DNA of 64,000 nucleotides from Roseibium marinum (GTDB lineage: Bacteria; Pseudomonadota; Alphaproteobacteria; Rhizobiales; Stappiaceae), in NCBI RefSeq assembly GCF_002906165.1, contig NZ_PPCN01000011.1, positions 1 to 64,000 of the forward strand, given 5' to 3'. Numbering within the stretch: position 1 is the stretch's first letter; every line of letters begins with the position of its first letter. This document shows, one piece after another, positions 9,407 through 18,193 of the stretch. The translations under genes were made by a program, and so were the position numbers. The notes below the pieces were generated by a model, which was not told the DNA's origin, did no database searches, and saw only the letters and a program-made list of their open reading frames with translations.

Positions 9407-9976
9407 TCAATCCTGATTCTTGTTTTTCTGCAGGCACTTGCGAAGTTCCTTGAAGACTTCCAGGCGCTCTTCCTCAGAGAAAATCGTTACACAATGAGCT
9501 TCGGAGAAGTGCAGTCCCTCCAGACTGGCCCAGATGGCGCAAGCCTTGCCGATTTCGGTTGTTTCTCCCGCAATCGCCGCTTTCAGCCGCGTCTTGACTT
9601 CCATGAAGGGTTTGCTGAGATCGGGCCGGTCGACCTTCGTCGCCAGCATGGCCTGTGCGACGTCCTTATGCGCGCGCAGCCAGCCTTCCGTAACGTCGAT
9701 CATGGCGCTGAGCGTCGGACATTGCGACGAAAGGTGCCTTTCCCGCGCGGTGGCGATCTCGCCCTCGAACTGGCCGGCGAGAAACTCGACCATTCCGGTG
9801 ATCAGCGCATCCTTTGTCGGGAAATTGTAAAGGACGCCGCCCTTGGAAAAGCCGCTCTCCTCCGCAACCGCATCGATAGTCAGGCTCGGCGCACCGGATC
9901 GCTTGATGACCTCCAGGGCTGCCTTGAGTATTTCCGACTTCGAATCCTGTGATTTTCTGGCGTTCCGCACAGCCAT
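9407..9976 (-). CDS. TetR/AcrR family transcriptional regulator
   Basis: A 189-residue TetR-type repressor. The N-terminal helix-turn-helix covers about residues 10-55 (SEILKAALEVIKRSG, then GFSKGGVLYNFPTKDAL), and the rest is a variable ligand-binding helical domain. It is first in the operon with the RND adaptor and permease and likely represses all three. Two similar palindromes just upstream, one in the promoter spacer and one over the ribosome-binding site, are probable autoregulatory operators. The inducing ligand is unknown. Confidence 0.92.
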   Translation of the reverse strand: MAVRNARKSQDSKSEILKAALEVIKRSGAPSLTIDAVAEESGFSKGGVLYNFPTKDALITGMVEFLAGQFEGEIATARERHLSSQCPTLSAMIDVTEGWLRAHKDVAQAMLATKVDRPDLSKPFMEVKTRLKAAIAGETTEIGKACAIWASLEGLHFSEAHCVTIFSEEERLEVFKELRKCLQKNKNQD

Positions 9977-9981
9977 TTTTA

Positions 9982-9997
9982 TACCGTCCAGTCAGTA
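9982..9997. promoter_or_regulatory. putative TetR operator, proximal copy
   Basis: The 16-mer TACCGTCCAGTCAGTA is an imperfect palindrome (ACCG...CAGT) and repeats the distal site 34 bp away. It ends six bases from the tetR start codon and covers the GGACGG that would serve as ribosome-binding site, so repressor bound here would block elongation. The operator role is inferred from repetition, symmetry and position. Confidence 0.65.
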
Positions 9998-10010
9998 CAT
10001 ATCTTGAGGC

Positions 10011-10038
10011 ATATAAACCGTCCAGCCGGTACAGACAA
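10011..10038 (-). promoter_or_regulatory. putative promoter of the tetR-RND operon
   Basis: On the minus strand TTGTCT (10033-10038) is separated by 16 bases from TTATAT (10011-10016), a fair sigma-70-like match. The start codon of tetR is 35 bp downstream. The spacer is almost exactly filled by the distal operator, which fits negative autoregulation. Confidence 0.55.
10016..10031. promoter_or_regulatory. putative TetR operator, distal copy
   Basis: The 16-mer AACCGTCCAGCCGGTA contains the perfect inverted half-sites ACCG and CGGT around a six-base centre. It shares 13 of 16 bases with the proximal copy and lies 34 bp from it, roughly three helical turns, so two repressor dimers could bind the same face of the DNA. 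Confidence 0.65.
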
Positions 10039-10138
10039 GTGGCATTTTCCGCAATGCAGCATAATTTTCGGTGTGTGGCTTAGTCAGCCATGCCGGGCAA
10101 GGATTCAGATATGCGGAAAGCTCCGCCTGGCGGAGCGA

Positions 10139-11863
10139 TCAGGCCGCGGCACCCTTCATCGCGGTCTCGGACGCCGCCCTTGCCGCAGCGGCAGCTTCAG
10201 CCGCCATCCGCTCGCGCTCACGCGCTTCGGCTTCGGTGCGTTCGGCGTATTCGATGAATTCGCCGGAAGGCATCGGCGCGGCGAAAAAATATCCCTGCGC
10301 GGCGGTCACGCCGAGTTCCAGGAGCCGTTCGATCTGCTCCTCCATCTCCACACCTTCGGCAATGATGCCCATGCCGAGATTATCGGCCAGTTCGACCATT
10401 GAATCGACAATTGTGGTGGAGTTGTCGTCCGAACTGATCGTATCGATGAACATCTTGTCGATCTTGATGATGTCGACGCCGAGTTTCTGCAGATAGGCCA
10501 TGCCGCCGTGGCCGGTTCCAACGTCGTCCAGGGCGACACGGACGCCGAGCGCCTGGAGTTCGGCAATGATCTTGCGGGCAAGGTCCATGTCTTCCAGCGG
10601 ATGGCGTTCCGTCACTTCGACGACGATCTGCTGATAGGAGATATTGGATTTTTCGAAGATCGCCTTGATATCGGACACGATCTCGCGGTCCAGGAAGTGG
10701 CCCGCGAAGAGGTTTATCGACAGTTTCAGGTCCGGATTATCGCCGTAAAGCTCACCGACTTCCTCCGCGGCCACCCGCATCATGTGCCGGGTCATGTCAA
10801 AGATATGGCCGTTGTTTTCCGCGTAAGCCATGAATTGACCCGGTGAAACGATCATGCCGTTCGGGCGCCGCCAGCGCATCAGAACCTCACAACCGCGCAG
10901 GCGATGGCTTTCGATGTCCATGACAGGCTGATAATAGGGAATGAATTCGCCGTTGCGGATGGCCGCGATGAATTCGTCATTCGCCTCGCTCTCGGGCCGC
11001 CAGGAGAACCAGACCCCGATGGCGACGAACAGGACTGCAACGCCCGCGCATGCGGCGGCGGCCAGCACCTTCAGATCCTGCACGACCTGTCTCGCCGACG
11101 ATGCGGGCGCGGTGACCGTGGCCACGAGCGGATAAAGCTCGGAGGCTATTTCCACGGTCAGCATTTCCTCCGGATCGGAGCCTACGGAATTATAGCCGCC
11201 GACGTTGTACCAAAGCAGGTTGTTTCCGAGGCGGAGCTCGGTTCGCCTGTAGGAACGCAGGTATTCCGGCCCCGGATCCATGGCGATCACCGCGGGCGTG
11301 ACTTCCGCGAAAAGCCTTGTCTGGTTCTTCAGATCCCAGCTGATCACGGCCGCATGGGCGCCGAGAAAGCTGCGCTCGAGCATGCCGATGCCGACCAGGG
11401 GACCATCCGCACGCAGTGGCGGCAGGATGATCATTCCGGCCAGTTCGCGGTCCGGAATGATGCACATGCGCTGGCCGGAGGCATCGGCGAGGCCCACGGC
11501 ATCGATCATGCCGTGTTCAACGATCTGTTTTTCGAAAATGACCCGGTCTTCGGCGCTGCATGTCTGGACATTGTCCCGGTCGAGCCGCTGCAGCAACGAG
11601 ACGGTGGTGCTGATGGCCTCTTCCGCCCGGTGGACCGAGACGTTGCCCATGGCCTCCATCTCGGTGACCGCGCGCCGTTCCGCGTACTGGTTCAGGATGA
11701 TATTGATTGCAAACAGGGGCGTGGTCGCCAGCACCAGGGCAACCATGACCGTCTTTGCGAAGCCAATATAGCGGAGGGACAAAACGCATGCCTGTTTGTG
11801 AATAAACTCTTTCTGACAATCGCCGATCTGGGTAAACAAGGACTGAATATGCAGGTGTTTCAT
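10139..11863 (-). CDS. CSS-motif EAL-domain cyclic-di-GMP phosphodiesterase
   Basis: About 574 residues. An N-terminal transmembrane helix (near residues 37-57) is followed by a periplasmic CSS-type sensor with two cysteines (in VQTCSAED and RMCIIPD), a second membrane helix around 265-285, and a cytoplasmic EAL domain. EAL motifs are present as EVLMRW, SINLF, VEVTER, DDVGTG, IIKIDK and AEGVE, so the metal- and substrate-binding residues appear intact and hydrolysis of cyclic di-GMP is likely. In known CSS proteins periplasmic thiol redox state modulates activity. The tail after the EAL domain is an Ala/Glu/Arg-rich helix. The start is uncertain: ATG 11863 was taken, TTG 11872 is possible. 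Confidence 0.88.
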   Translation of the reverse strand: MKHLHIQSLFTQIGDCQKEFIHKQACVLSLRYIGFAKTVMVALVLATTPLFAINIILNQYAERRAVTEMEAMGNVSVHRAEEAISTTVSLLQRLDRDNVQTCSAEDRVIFEKQIVEHGMIDAVGLADASGQRMCIIPDRELAGMIILPPLRADGPLVGIGMLERSFLGAHAAVISWDLKNQTRLFAEVTPAVIAMDPGPEYLRSYRRTELRLGNNLLWYNVGGYNSVGSDPEEMLTVEIASELYPLVATVTAPASSARQVVQDLKVLAAAACAGVAVLFVAIGVWFSWRPESEANDEFIAAIRNGEFIPYYQPVMDIESHRLRGCEVLMRWRRPNGMIVSPGQFMAYAENNGHIFDMTRHMMRVAAEEVGELYGDNPDLKLSINLFAGHFLDREIVSDIKAIFEKSNISYQQIVVEVTERHPLEDMDLARKIIAELQALGVRVALDDVGTGHGGMAYLQKLGVDIIKIDKMFIDTISSDDNSTTIVDSMVELADNLGMGIIAEGVEMEEQIERLLELGVTAAQGYFFAAPMPSGEFIEYAERTEAEARERERMAAEAAAAARAASETAMKGAAA

Positions 11864-11924
11864 CCAGATCAAAGCCGTCTCGCGCGCAATCTGACTAGGA
11901 TTGTGGCGATGTAAAAACCCAATC

Positions 11925-11995
11925 AGGTCGCGAGCTCATAAATGAGGATGAAATGGTTTGAGGCGGTTTGCTCCTCATTTATGAACTCGTGACCT
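11925..11995. repeat. inverted repeat with 24-nt arms
   Basis: Arms 11925-11948 and 11972-11995 match as reverse complements at 22 of 24 positions, around a 23-base centre. The arms share CTCATAAATGAGGA-like sequence. The element lies between the divergent EAL and PfkB genes, about 50 bp before the PfkB start, and lacks a T-tract. It may be a dispersed palindromic repeat or a regulatory hairpin. Confidence 0.75.
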
Positions 11996-12047
11996 AAAGC
12001 AACTTGTCTGCGTTTGGATGAACGCAGGTTGATCCAGGGAGAACGCC

Positions 12048-12947
12048 ATGCAGGCATTGTTTATCGGCCAGTCCTATATCGACGTAACTTTTCTGACCGA
12101 CCGCCTCCCGACAGGCGATGAAAAGACAATTGCCCGGGACTATGCCATCAGCTTTGGCGGCAACGCCGTTACCGCGGCCTTCTGCTGCGCCAAGCTCGGC
12201 GGCAAACCGGAGCTTCTTTGTTCGCTGGCCGATGACTGGCTGGCGCGGATGTTCCTGGACATGGCGGCGGCCTACGGCATCTCCGTGCATGGGCGCAAAG
12301 TGCGGGAATCCTCCCTGTCCTTCATTATGCCGCAGGGCGGCAAGCGGGCGATTGTCCGTTGCCGCGATAATGACTTTCTGCATCCCTTCCCGCCGCTGAC
12401 AATTGCCGGCATGAAGGCGCTTCACCTCGACGGGCATATGCCGGACGCGGCGCAGCACTACGCGGCAACCTGCAAAAACCTTGGTATCCTGACCTCGCTG
12501 GACGGCGGCGCGGTCAGGGAGAACACGGACGAACTGTTGAACCATATCGACATCGCGGTGGTCTCCGAGCGCTTCTGTCAGCAGCTCGGCAAATCGACGG
12601 GGGAAACGCTGAATTACCTGCGGTCTAAGAACTGCCCGGTCGGTGCCGTGACACTCGGCGAACACGGCATGGTCTGGTATGAAGCGGGCGGGCCCGACAA
12701 AATCATGCCCGCGCTTTCCGTCCCGATCGAAAAGGTGGTGGATTCCAATGGTGCGGGCGACGTGTTCCACGGAGCCTATATCGCCTCTTACCTGCACTGG
12801 CCGGAAAACAGCTGGGACCAGCATTTCAGGTTCGCCCGCGGCGCCTCCACCCATGCCGTTCAGCATCTTGGCAATGAAGCCAGCCTGCCGCGCATGGAGG
12901 ACGTGGAGCGGGCCAACTCCACCTTCCGTGAAAAGGCAGCCGCCTGA
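12048..12947 (+). CDS. PfkB family sugar kinase
   Basis: A 299-residue ribokinase/PfkB-fold kinase. It begins with FIGQSYIDV, has the glycine-rich ISFGGNAVTAA near residue 35, and carries the C-terminal signature DSNGAGDVFHGAY containing the catalytic aspartate and anion hole. It should phosphorylate a sugar or related alcohol with ATP in the cytoplasm; the sequence does not identify the substrate. GGAGA precedes the ATG at a good distance. The gene stands alone between the divergent EAL gene and the secreted protein downstream. Confidence 0.87.
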   Translation: MQALFIGQSYIDVTFLTDRLPTGDEKTIARDYAISFGGNAVTAAFCCAKLGGKPELLCSLADDWLARMFLDMAAAYGISVHGRKVRESSLSFIMPQGGKRAIVRCRDNDFLHPFPPLTIAGMKALHLDGHMPDAAQHYAATCKNLGILTSLDGGAVRENTDELLNHIDIAVVSERFCQQLGKSTGETLNYLRSKNCPVGAVTLGEHGMVWYEAGGPDKIMPALSVPIEKVVDSNGAGDVFHGAYIASYLHWPENSWDQHFRFARGASTHAVQHLGNEASLPRMEDVERANSTFREKAAA

Positions 12948-13084
12948 GCGGCGGTTTCCGGGTCCAAACCCTTCCCCGCCGGCTCCGGCTTTCGCCTTGC
13001 TCCGCACTGGAACTTGGGCCATACCCTCATGGTTCATGCAGGGTTGCCTGACACGGCGTGTTCCATCCGTTTGCTGGAGATTTC

Positions 13085-14254
13085 ATGATGTTTTACCGAT
13101 CCCACCGGTTTGCCGCCGGTCTCGCAGTCAGCCTGTTCCCTCTTCAGGGCCTGCCTGCCCTCGCCTTCGACCCGAGCGGAAACGATGTTGCCGACACCTT
13201 TCTGGAATTGCTGGATTCAGAAGAGGGAACCGTTGAGAGCTACAGTGCCGTCGACACGTCCGCTGACACGGTAACGATCAGGGATCTCGTCATTACCAAT
13301 GACGACAAGGACGACGCCAGGGTGACCATCGGCTCCACGACGCTGACGGGCGGCGCCATTCAGGACAACGGACGCCTCAAGCTCTCCAGCCTCGATCTGG
13401 AAAACCTGGAACTTGCCGCTGACGACGGCGGCATGTCCTTGAAAAACCTCAAGGCGACCGGGTTGCTTTTGCCATCGGCGGAAGAGGTTAAAGCGGACAA
13501 GGCTCCGGTCAACCCGGGCTACAGCATGCTTGAGATCACTGGTGTACTGATCCGCGGCGAAGACGGACAGATCGCCGATATCGAGAAAATCACCTCCTCG
13601 ATCGACGCAATGGACGGCGACCTGCCGACGGCAGGAAGTTTTGCCGTCTCGGGAGCCAAAATCGATGTCGACAAGGTCGAAACCAAGGAGTCCAAATCGC
13701 TTAGCGAGCTGGGTTACAAAACGCTGACAGTCGATCTGTCCGGTTCTGGAAAATGGGATCCCGAAACGGCAACGCTCACGGTTCCGGAGCTGAAGATCAA
13801 CGCCGAGCAGGCTGCCAGCGTGTCGCTGTCGTTTTCCCTGGGCGGTGTCACCCGGGAGGTGATCATGCAGCTCAACCGGAACTCCGGCGAGCCGCAGGAG
13901 ACGATGGCGGCTTTGCAGGCGGTCACAGTGCAGAATATCGGCATCCGGCTGGATGACGATTCACTGACGGGCCGCATTCTGGACGTCGAGGCCCAAAAGG
14001 CGGGCGTCGAAACGCCTGTCTATGTCGAGCGTCTGACCGGCAGCCTGCCGCTAATGCTCGGCATGCTGCAGAACAAGGACCTGCAGGACAAGGTTCAGCA
14101 GGCGGTCACACAGTTTCTGACCACTCCGGACTCTCTGGAGATCAAAGCCGCTCCGGGTGTTCCGGTACCGGTGGCGCAGATCATGGGAACCGCGATGCTC
14201 GCCCCGCACATGATCCCGCAGATCCTGTCGATCAGCATAGCGGCAAACGAATAG
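13085..14254 (+). CDS. secreted protein of unknown function
   Basis: A 389-residue protein with a cleavable signal peptide (hydrophobic stretch AAGLAVSLFPLQGLPALA, probable cut before FDPSG). The mature part is acidic, free of cysteine, and made of short alternating strands rich in T, D, S and L, suggesting an all-beta periplasmic or cell-surface protein. The pattern faintly recalls AsmA-like or DUF945-like repeats, but I recognise no family. ATG 13085 follows GGAGAT and begins the signal peptide, so it was preferred to an upstream start. A strong terminator follows. No neighbour suggests a function. Confidence 0.75.
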   Translation: MMFYRSHRFAAGLAVSLFPLQGLPALAFDPSGNDVADTFLELLDSEEGTVESYSAVDTSADTVTIRDLVITNDDKDDARVTIGSTTLTGGAIQDNGRLKLSSLDLENLELAADDGGMSLKNLKATGLLLPSAEEVKADKAPVNPGYSMLEITGVLIRGEDGQIADIEKITSSIDAMDGDLPTAGSFAVSGAKIDVDKVETKESKSLSELGYKTLTVDLSGSGKWDPETATLTVPELKINAEQAASVSLSFSLGGVTREVIMQLNRNSGEPQETMAALQAVTVQNIGIRLDDDSLTGRILDVEAQKAGVETPVYVERLTGSLPLMLGMLQNKDLQDKVQQAVTQFLTTPDSLEIKAAPGVPVPVAQIMGTAMLAPHMIPQILSISIAANE

Positions 14255-14284
14255 GCCCGACTTGGTCCGACGGTTCTCAATCAA

Positions 14285-14315
14285 AATGCCCGGATCGAAC
14301 CGTCCGGGCATTTTT
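14285..14315. terminator. bidirectional rho-independent terminator
   Basis: A perfect ten-base stem (AATGCCCGGA with its complement) around an eight-base loop is followed by TTTTT on the plus strand and preceded by AAAA. It lies between the convergent secreted-protein gene and the ABC exporter and can serve both. Confidence 0.85.
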
Positions 14316-14337
14316 CATTCCAGATCAAAACAGAAGC

Positions 14338-16125
14338 TTACTCGGCCGCTTCGCTGCGATTCTGGAACTGCAATTCGCAAAGACGGCGATAAATGCCGTC
14401 ATGCTCGAACAGCTCGTCATGCGTTCCGCTTTCAATCGCCCGTCCCTTGTCCAGCACATGGATCATGTGGGCATGGCGCACCGTGCTCAACCGGTGCGCG
14501 ATGACCAGGGTGGTCCGGCCCGCCATCAGGGTTTCCAGCGCAGCCTGGATCTTGGATTCAGATTCCGCGTCCAGCGCGGAAGTCGCCTCGTCCAGAAGCA
14601 GGATCGGCGCATCACGCAGCATCGCCCGCGCGATCGCGACACGCTGACGCTGGCCGCCCGACAGACGCCCGCCGCCTTCTCCGGCCGCCGTGTCATAGCC
14701 GTTCGGTAGCTCCAGAATGAATTCATGGGCATTGGCGGCCCGCGCCGCGGCCTCAATCTCACTGTGGCTGGCGCCAGGCTTGCCGACAGAGATATTGTCC
14801 CGGATGCTCATGTTGAAGAGATAGGATTCCTGGCTGACATAGGCGATGTGACGGCGCAGCGACGCCAGCGAAACGTCCCTGACCGGCTGGCCGTCAATGA
14901 CGATATCCCCGCTCTGCGAGTCGTAGAAGCGCTCGATCAGGGCGAAGACGGTCGATTTGCCCGCGCCTGAAGCGCCGACCAGCGCGGTTGTCCTGCCGCC
15001 TTCGGCGGTGAGGGAAAGGCCACGCAGGGCGGCACCTTCCCCATAGGAGAAATGCACGTCCCTGAGAGCCACCTCGCCGTTTTTCACCCGCAATTCCGGT
15101 GCGTTCTCGACCACTTGCAGGTCCTGTTCCTCGTCGATCAGCTCATACATCAGCCGGACGCCGACAATCGACTTGTTCAAATTGACATTCAGCCGCGCAA
15201 GGCGCCGGGCCGGATCGTAGGCAAGCAGCAACGCCGTGATGAAGGCGAAAAACGCTCCCGGATCCTTGTTGAGTTCGATGACTGAATAACCACCGTAGAA
15301 GATGACCAGCGCAATGGCGAAACCGCCAAGGGTTTCCATCAAGGGCGAGGTGCGCGCGGTCAGCGAAGCGATCTTGTTGGACTGGTGCCGCACTTCGGAA
15401 ACGGAGGAATTCATCCGCCGGTGCATCGCAGGTTCCATTCCGAAAGCCTTGACGATGCGGATGCCGAGAACCGTTTCCTGCATGGTCGCGCCGATCTTGG
15501 CGTTGGAGACCACCTGCCGCCTGGCATAGGTCTTGACCCGCTTGACAAGAAGACTGACGCCGATCACCGCCGGCGGCATGATCAACAGAGCGAGCAGGCT
15601 CATCAGCGGATCCTGCACGATCATCACCGCCAGCAGACCGACCAGCGTCAGGACATCCCGGCCGAGTGTCAGCACGAGCATCTCGATAACGGAGCGCGCA
15701 CTGCCGGCACCGGTATTCACACGGATCGTCAGTTCCGGCAGGGACATGCGGTCGAAATAGGACTGGTCCTGTTCGGTCAGACGCTTGAAAAGCCGGTTCT
15801 GCAGGTCGGCGACAATGGCGTTGCCGACACGGGACAGAACCACCATCTGCCCATAGGTCGAAAAGCCCTTCAGCGTGAAGATGAAGATGACCGCGCCGGC
15901 GATCGTATAGATCATCATCTTGTCGCGGTTGATGAACACCTCGTTGATGACGTCTTTCATGATCCAGGCGCTGGCCGCGGTCGTGGCGGCGACGACCCCC
16001 ATGAACACGAATGCAAGGATATAACGCGGGATATAGGACCGGATATTCTCGCTGAGCAGCCGTTTGATCAGCTGGACGGTTCCGTCCGGATCTTCCCAGA
16101 CCTGCCATTTCGCAGGGTTGAACAC
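14338..16125 (-). CDS. ABC exporter, fused permease and ATPase (MsbA-like)
   Basis: A 595-residue half-transporter of the MsbA/multidrug type. Six membrane helices span about residues 30-310, followed by a nucleotide-binding domain with Walker A GASGAGKST (384-392), Q-loop, signature LSGGQ (488-492), Walker B ILLLDEA and the H-loop histidine in VIAHRLS. It functions as a homodimer in the inner membrane and exports a lipid or drug; MsbA-type lipid flipping is plausible but not proven. A GTG start at 16125 is used. It is convergent with the upstream-numbered gene and lies downstream of aspS on the same strand. Confidence 0.92.
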   Translation of the reverse strand: MFNPAKWQVWEDPDGTVQLIKRLLSENIRSYIPRYILAFVFMGVVAATTAASAWIMKDVINEVFINRDKMMIYTIAGAVIFIFTLKGFSTYGQMVVLSRVGNAIVADLQNRLFKRLTEQDQSYFDRMSLPELTIRVNTGAGSARSVIEMLVLTLGRDVLTLVGLLAVMIVQDPLMSLLALLIMPPAVIGVSLLVKRVKTYARRQVVSNAKIGATMQETVLGIRIVKAFGMEPAMHRRMNSSVSEVRHQSNKIASLTARTSPLMETLGGFAIALVIFYGGYSVIELNKDPGAFFAFITALLLAYDPARRLARLNVNLNKSIVGVRLMYELIDEEQDLQVVENAPELRVKNGEVALRDVHFSYGEGAALRGLSLTAEGGRTTALVGASGAGKSTVFALIERFYDSQSGDIVIDGQPVRDVSLASLRRHIAYVSQESYLFNMSIRDNISVGKPGASHSEIEAAARAANAHEFILELPNGYDTAAGEGGGRLSGGQRQRVAIARAMLRDAPILLLDEATSALDAESESKIQAALETLMAGRTTLVIAHRLSTVRHAHMIHVLDKGRAIESGTHDELFEHDGIYRRLCELQFQNRSEAAE

Positions 16126-16244
16126 GAGGCAGTGCCTTTCCGTAAGTTGCCGAACCCGGCATGCGGGAGGCCGGCGGAACCGGCCTCGAAGCCCTCTTCT
16201 AGAGAGGTACTCCTATTTCAAGGTTTGCCGCAAGTGGGCCCAGG

Positions 16245-18026
16245 TCAGTCCTCAGGCAGGTTCAGGCGCAGGTGCAGGTCGCGAAGCTGGGCGGGCGTCA
16301 CGTCGCCGGGCGCCCCCATCATCAGATCTTCCGCCTTCTGGTTCATCGGGAAGAGCATGACCTCACGGATGTTGGCCTCGTCCGCCAGCAGCATGACCAT
16401 GCGGTCGATCCCGGCCGCGCAGCCGCCATGCGGCGGGGCGCCGTACTGGAAGGCGTTGACCATGCCGCCGAAGCGCTTGTCGACCTCTTCGGCCGGATAG
16501 CCCGCGATCTCGAATGCCTTGTACATGATTTCCGGCTTGTGGTTCCGGATGGCGCCGGACAGCAACTCGTGACCGTTGCAGGCAAGGTCGTACTGAAAGC
16601 CGAGAACCTCCAGCGAGTCGCCTTGCAGCGCTTCCATCCCGCCCTGCGGCATGGAGAACGGGTTGTGCTCGAAGTCGATCTCGCCGGTTTCCTCGTCGCG
16701 CTCGTAGATCGGGAAGTCGACGATCCAGGCGAATTCAAACCGGTCCTTGTCGGTGTGGCCGAGTTCCTCGCCGATGATGACGCGCGCCTTGGCCGCAACC
16801 GCCTCGAACTGCTTCGGCTTGCCGGCGAGGAAGAAGGCCGCGTCGCCGACCTCAACGCCGAGTTGCGTGCGGATAGCCTCGGTGCGTTCCGGACCGATGT
16901 TCTTGGCGAGCGGACCGGCCGCTTCCATGGAACCGTCTTCCGCCTTGCGCCAGAAGATATAGCCCATGCCCGGCAGGCCCTCGCCTTGCGCGAACTTGTT
17001 CATCCGGTCGCAGAACTTGCGGCTGCCGCCCTTGGGAGCCGGGATCGCACGGATTTCGGTGCCCGGCTGTTCCAGAAGATTTGCGAAAATGGCAAAGCCG
17101 GACCCGGCGAAATGCTCGGAGACGATCTGCATCCTGATCGGGTTTCTCAGATCCGGCTTGTCGGTGCCGTACCACAGCGCGGAATCCTTATAGGAGATCT
17201 GCGGCCAGTTGCGGTTGACCGGACGGTCCTTGCCGAAGCGCTCGAAGCAGCCGGCTATCACCGGTTCAATGGTGTCGAACACGTCCTGCTGGGTGACGAA
17301 GGACATTTCCATATCGAGCTGGTAGAAATCCGTCGGCGACCGGTCGGCGCGCGGGTCCTCGTCGCGGAAACAAGGCGCGATCTGGAAATACTTGTCGAAT
17401 CCGGAAACCATCAGAAGCTGCTTGAACTGCTGCGGCGCCTGCGGAAGCGCGTAGAATTTGCCCGGATGCAGCCGGGAAGCAACCAGAAAGTCGCGCGCGC
17501 CTTCCGGCGACGAAGCGGTGATGATCGGCGTCTGGAATTCGTTGAAGCCGATGGCCCACATGCGATCGCGCAGATCGCGCACCACATTGGAGCGCAGGAT
17601 CATGTTGTCATGCAGCTTCTCGCGCCGCAGGTCGAGGAAACGGTATTTCAGGCGCACTTCTTCAGGATAATCCTGTTCGCCGAAAACCGGCAGCGGAAGT
17701 TCTTTGGCGGCGCCGAGAACTTCCAACTCGCGGATGAATACCTCGATCCCGCCGGTCGGCAGGTCCGGGTTGATCGTCTCGTCCGAGCGCTTTTTCACAT
17801 TGCCGTCGATGCGGATGCACCATTCCGAGCGCACGGTTTCGGCCAGATTGAAGGCGGCCGAATCCGGATCGACCACACACTGGGTCACGCCGTAATGGTC
17901 GCGCAGATCGATAAACAGCACCCCGCCATGATCGCGGACCCTGTGGACCCAGCCGGAAAGACGGATGGTCTCTCCCTCATCGGACAGACGGAGATCACCG
18001 CAAGTGTGACTACGGTAGGGGTGCAT
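16245..18026 (-). CDS. aspS: aspartate--tRNA ligase
   Basis: A 593-residue bacterial-type AspRS. It contains the N-terminal OB-fold anticodon domain, class II motif 2 ([11 protein letters not shown]), the bacterial GAD insertion domain, and motif 3 ending GIDRMVMLL. It charges tRNA-Asp in the cytoplasm; many alphaproteobacteria use a non-discriminating enzyme with GatCAB to make Asn-tRNA, which cannot be decided here. The start at [11 protein letters not shown] was chosen because it matches the family N-terminus and follows GAGGAA; the frame extends 26 residues further upstream without similarity. Confidence 0.97.
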   Translation of the reverse strand: MHPYRSHTCGDLRLSDEGETIRLSGWVHRVRDHGGVLFIDLRDHYGVTQCVVDPDSAAFNLAETVRSEWCIRIDGNVKKRSDETINPDLPTGGIEVFIRELEVLGAAKELPLPVFGEQDYPEEVRLKYRFLDLRREKLHDNMILRSNVVRDLRDRMWAIGFNEFQTPIITASSPEGARDFLVASRLHPGKFYALPQAPQQFKQLLMVSGFDKYFQIAPCFRDEDPRADRSPTDFYQLDMEMSFVTQQDVFDTIEPVIAGCFERFGKDRPVNRNWPQISYKDSALWYGTDKPDLRNPIRMQIVSEHFAGSGFAIFANLLEQPGTEIRAIPAPKGGSRKFCDRMNKFAQGEGLPGMGYIFWRKAEDGSMEAAGPLAKNIGPERTEAIRTQLGVEVGDAAFFLAGKPKQFEAVAAKARVIIGEELGHTDKDRFEFAWIVDFPIYERDEETGEIDFEHNPFSMPQGGMEALQGDSLEVLGFQYDLACNGHELLSGAIRNHKPEIMYKAFEIAGYPAEEVDKRFGGMVNAFQYGAPPHGGCAAGIDRMVMLLADEANIREVMLFPMNQKAEDLMMGAPGDVTPAQLRDLHLRLNLPED

Positions 18027-18193
18027 TCTCGTTCCTCGACAGTTTTTAATTTTTGCATGGAAAACCAATACGGCCCGCCAGAGGCAGGCCGTGTCCGGCT
18101 GCAAAAGCCATGTTGCGCGGCGAAAGTCAAGGGAGAGGCTTGCGCGATGCTTGCCCGTCCCCTTTGGGCAAGAGAGACAGGCAGATGCCCCGC

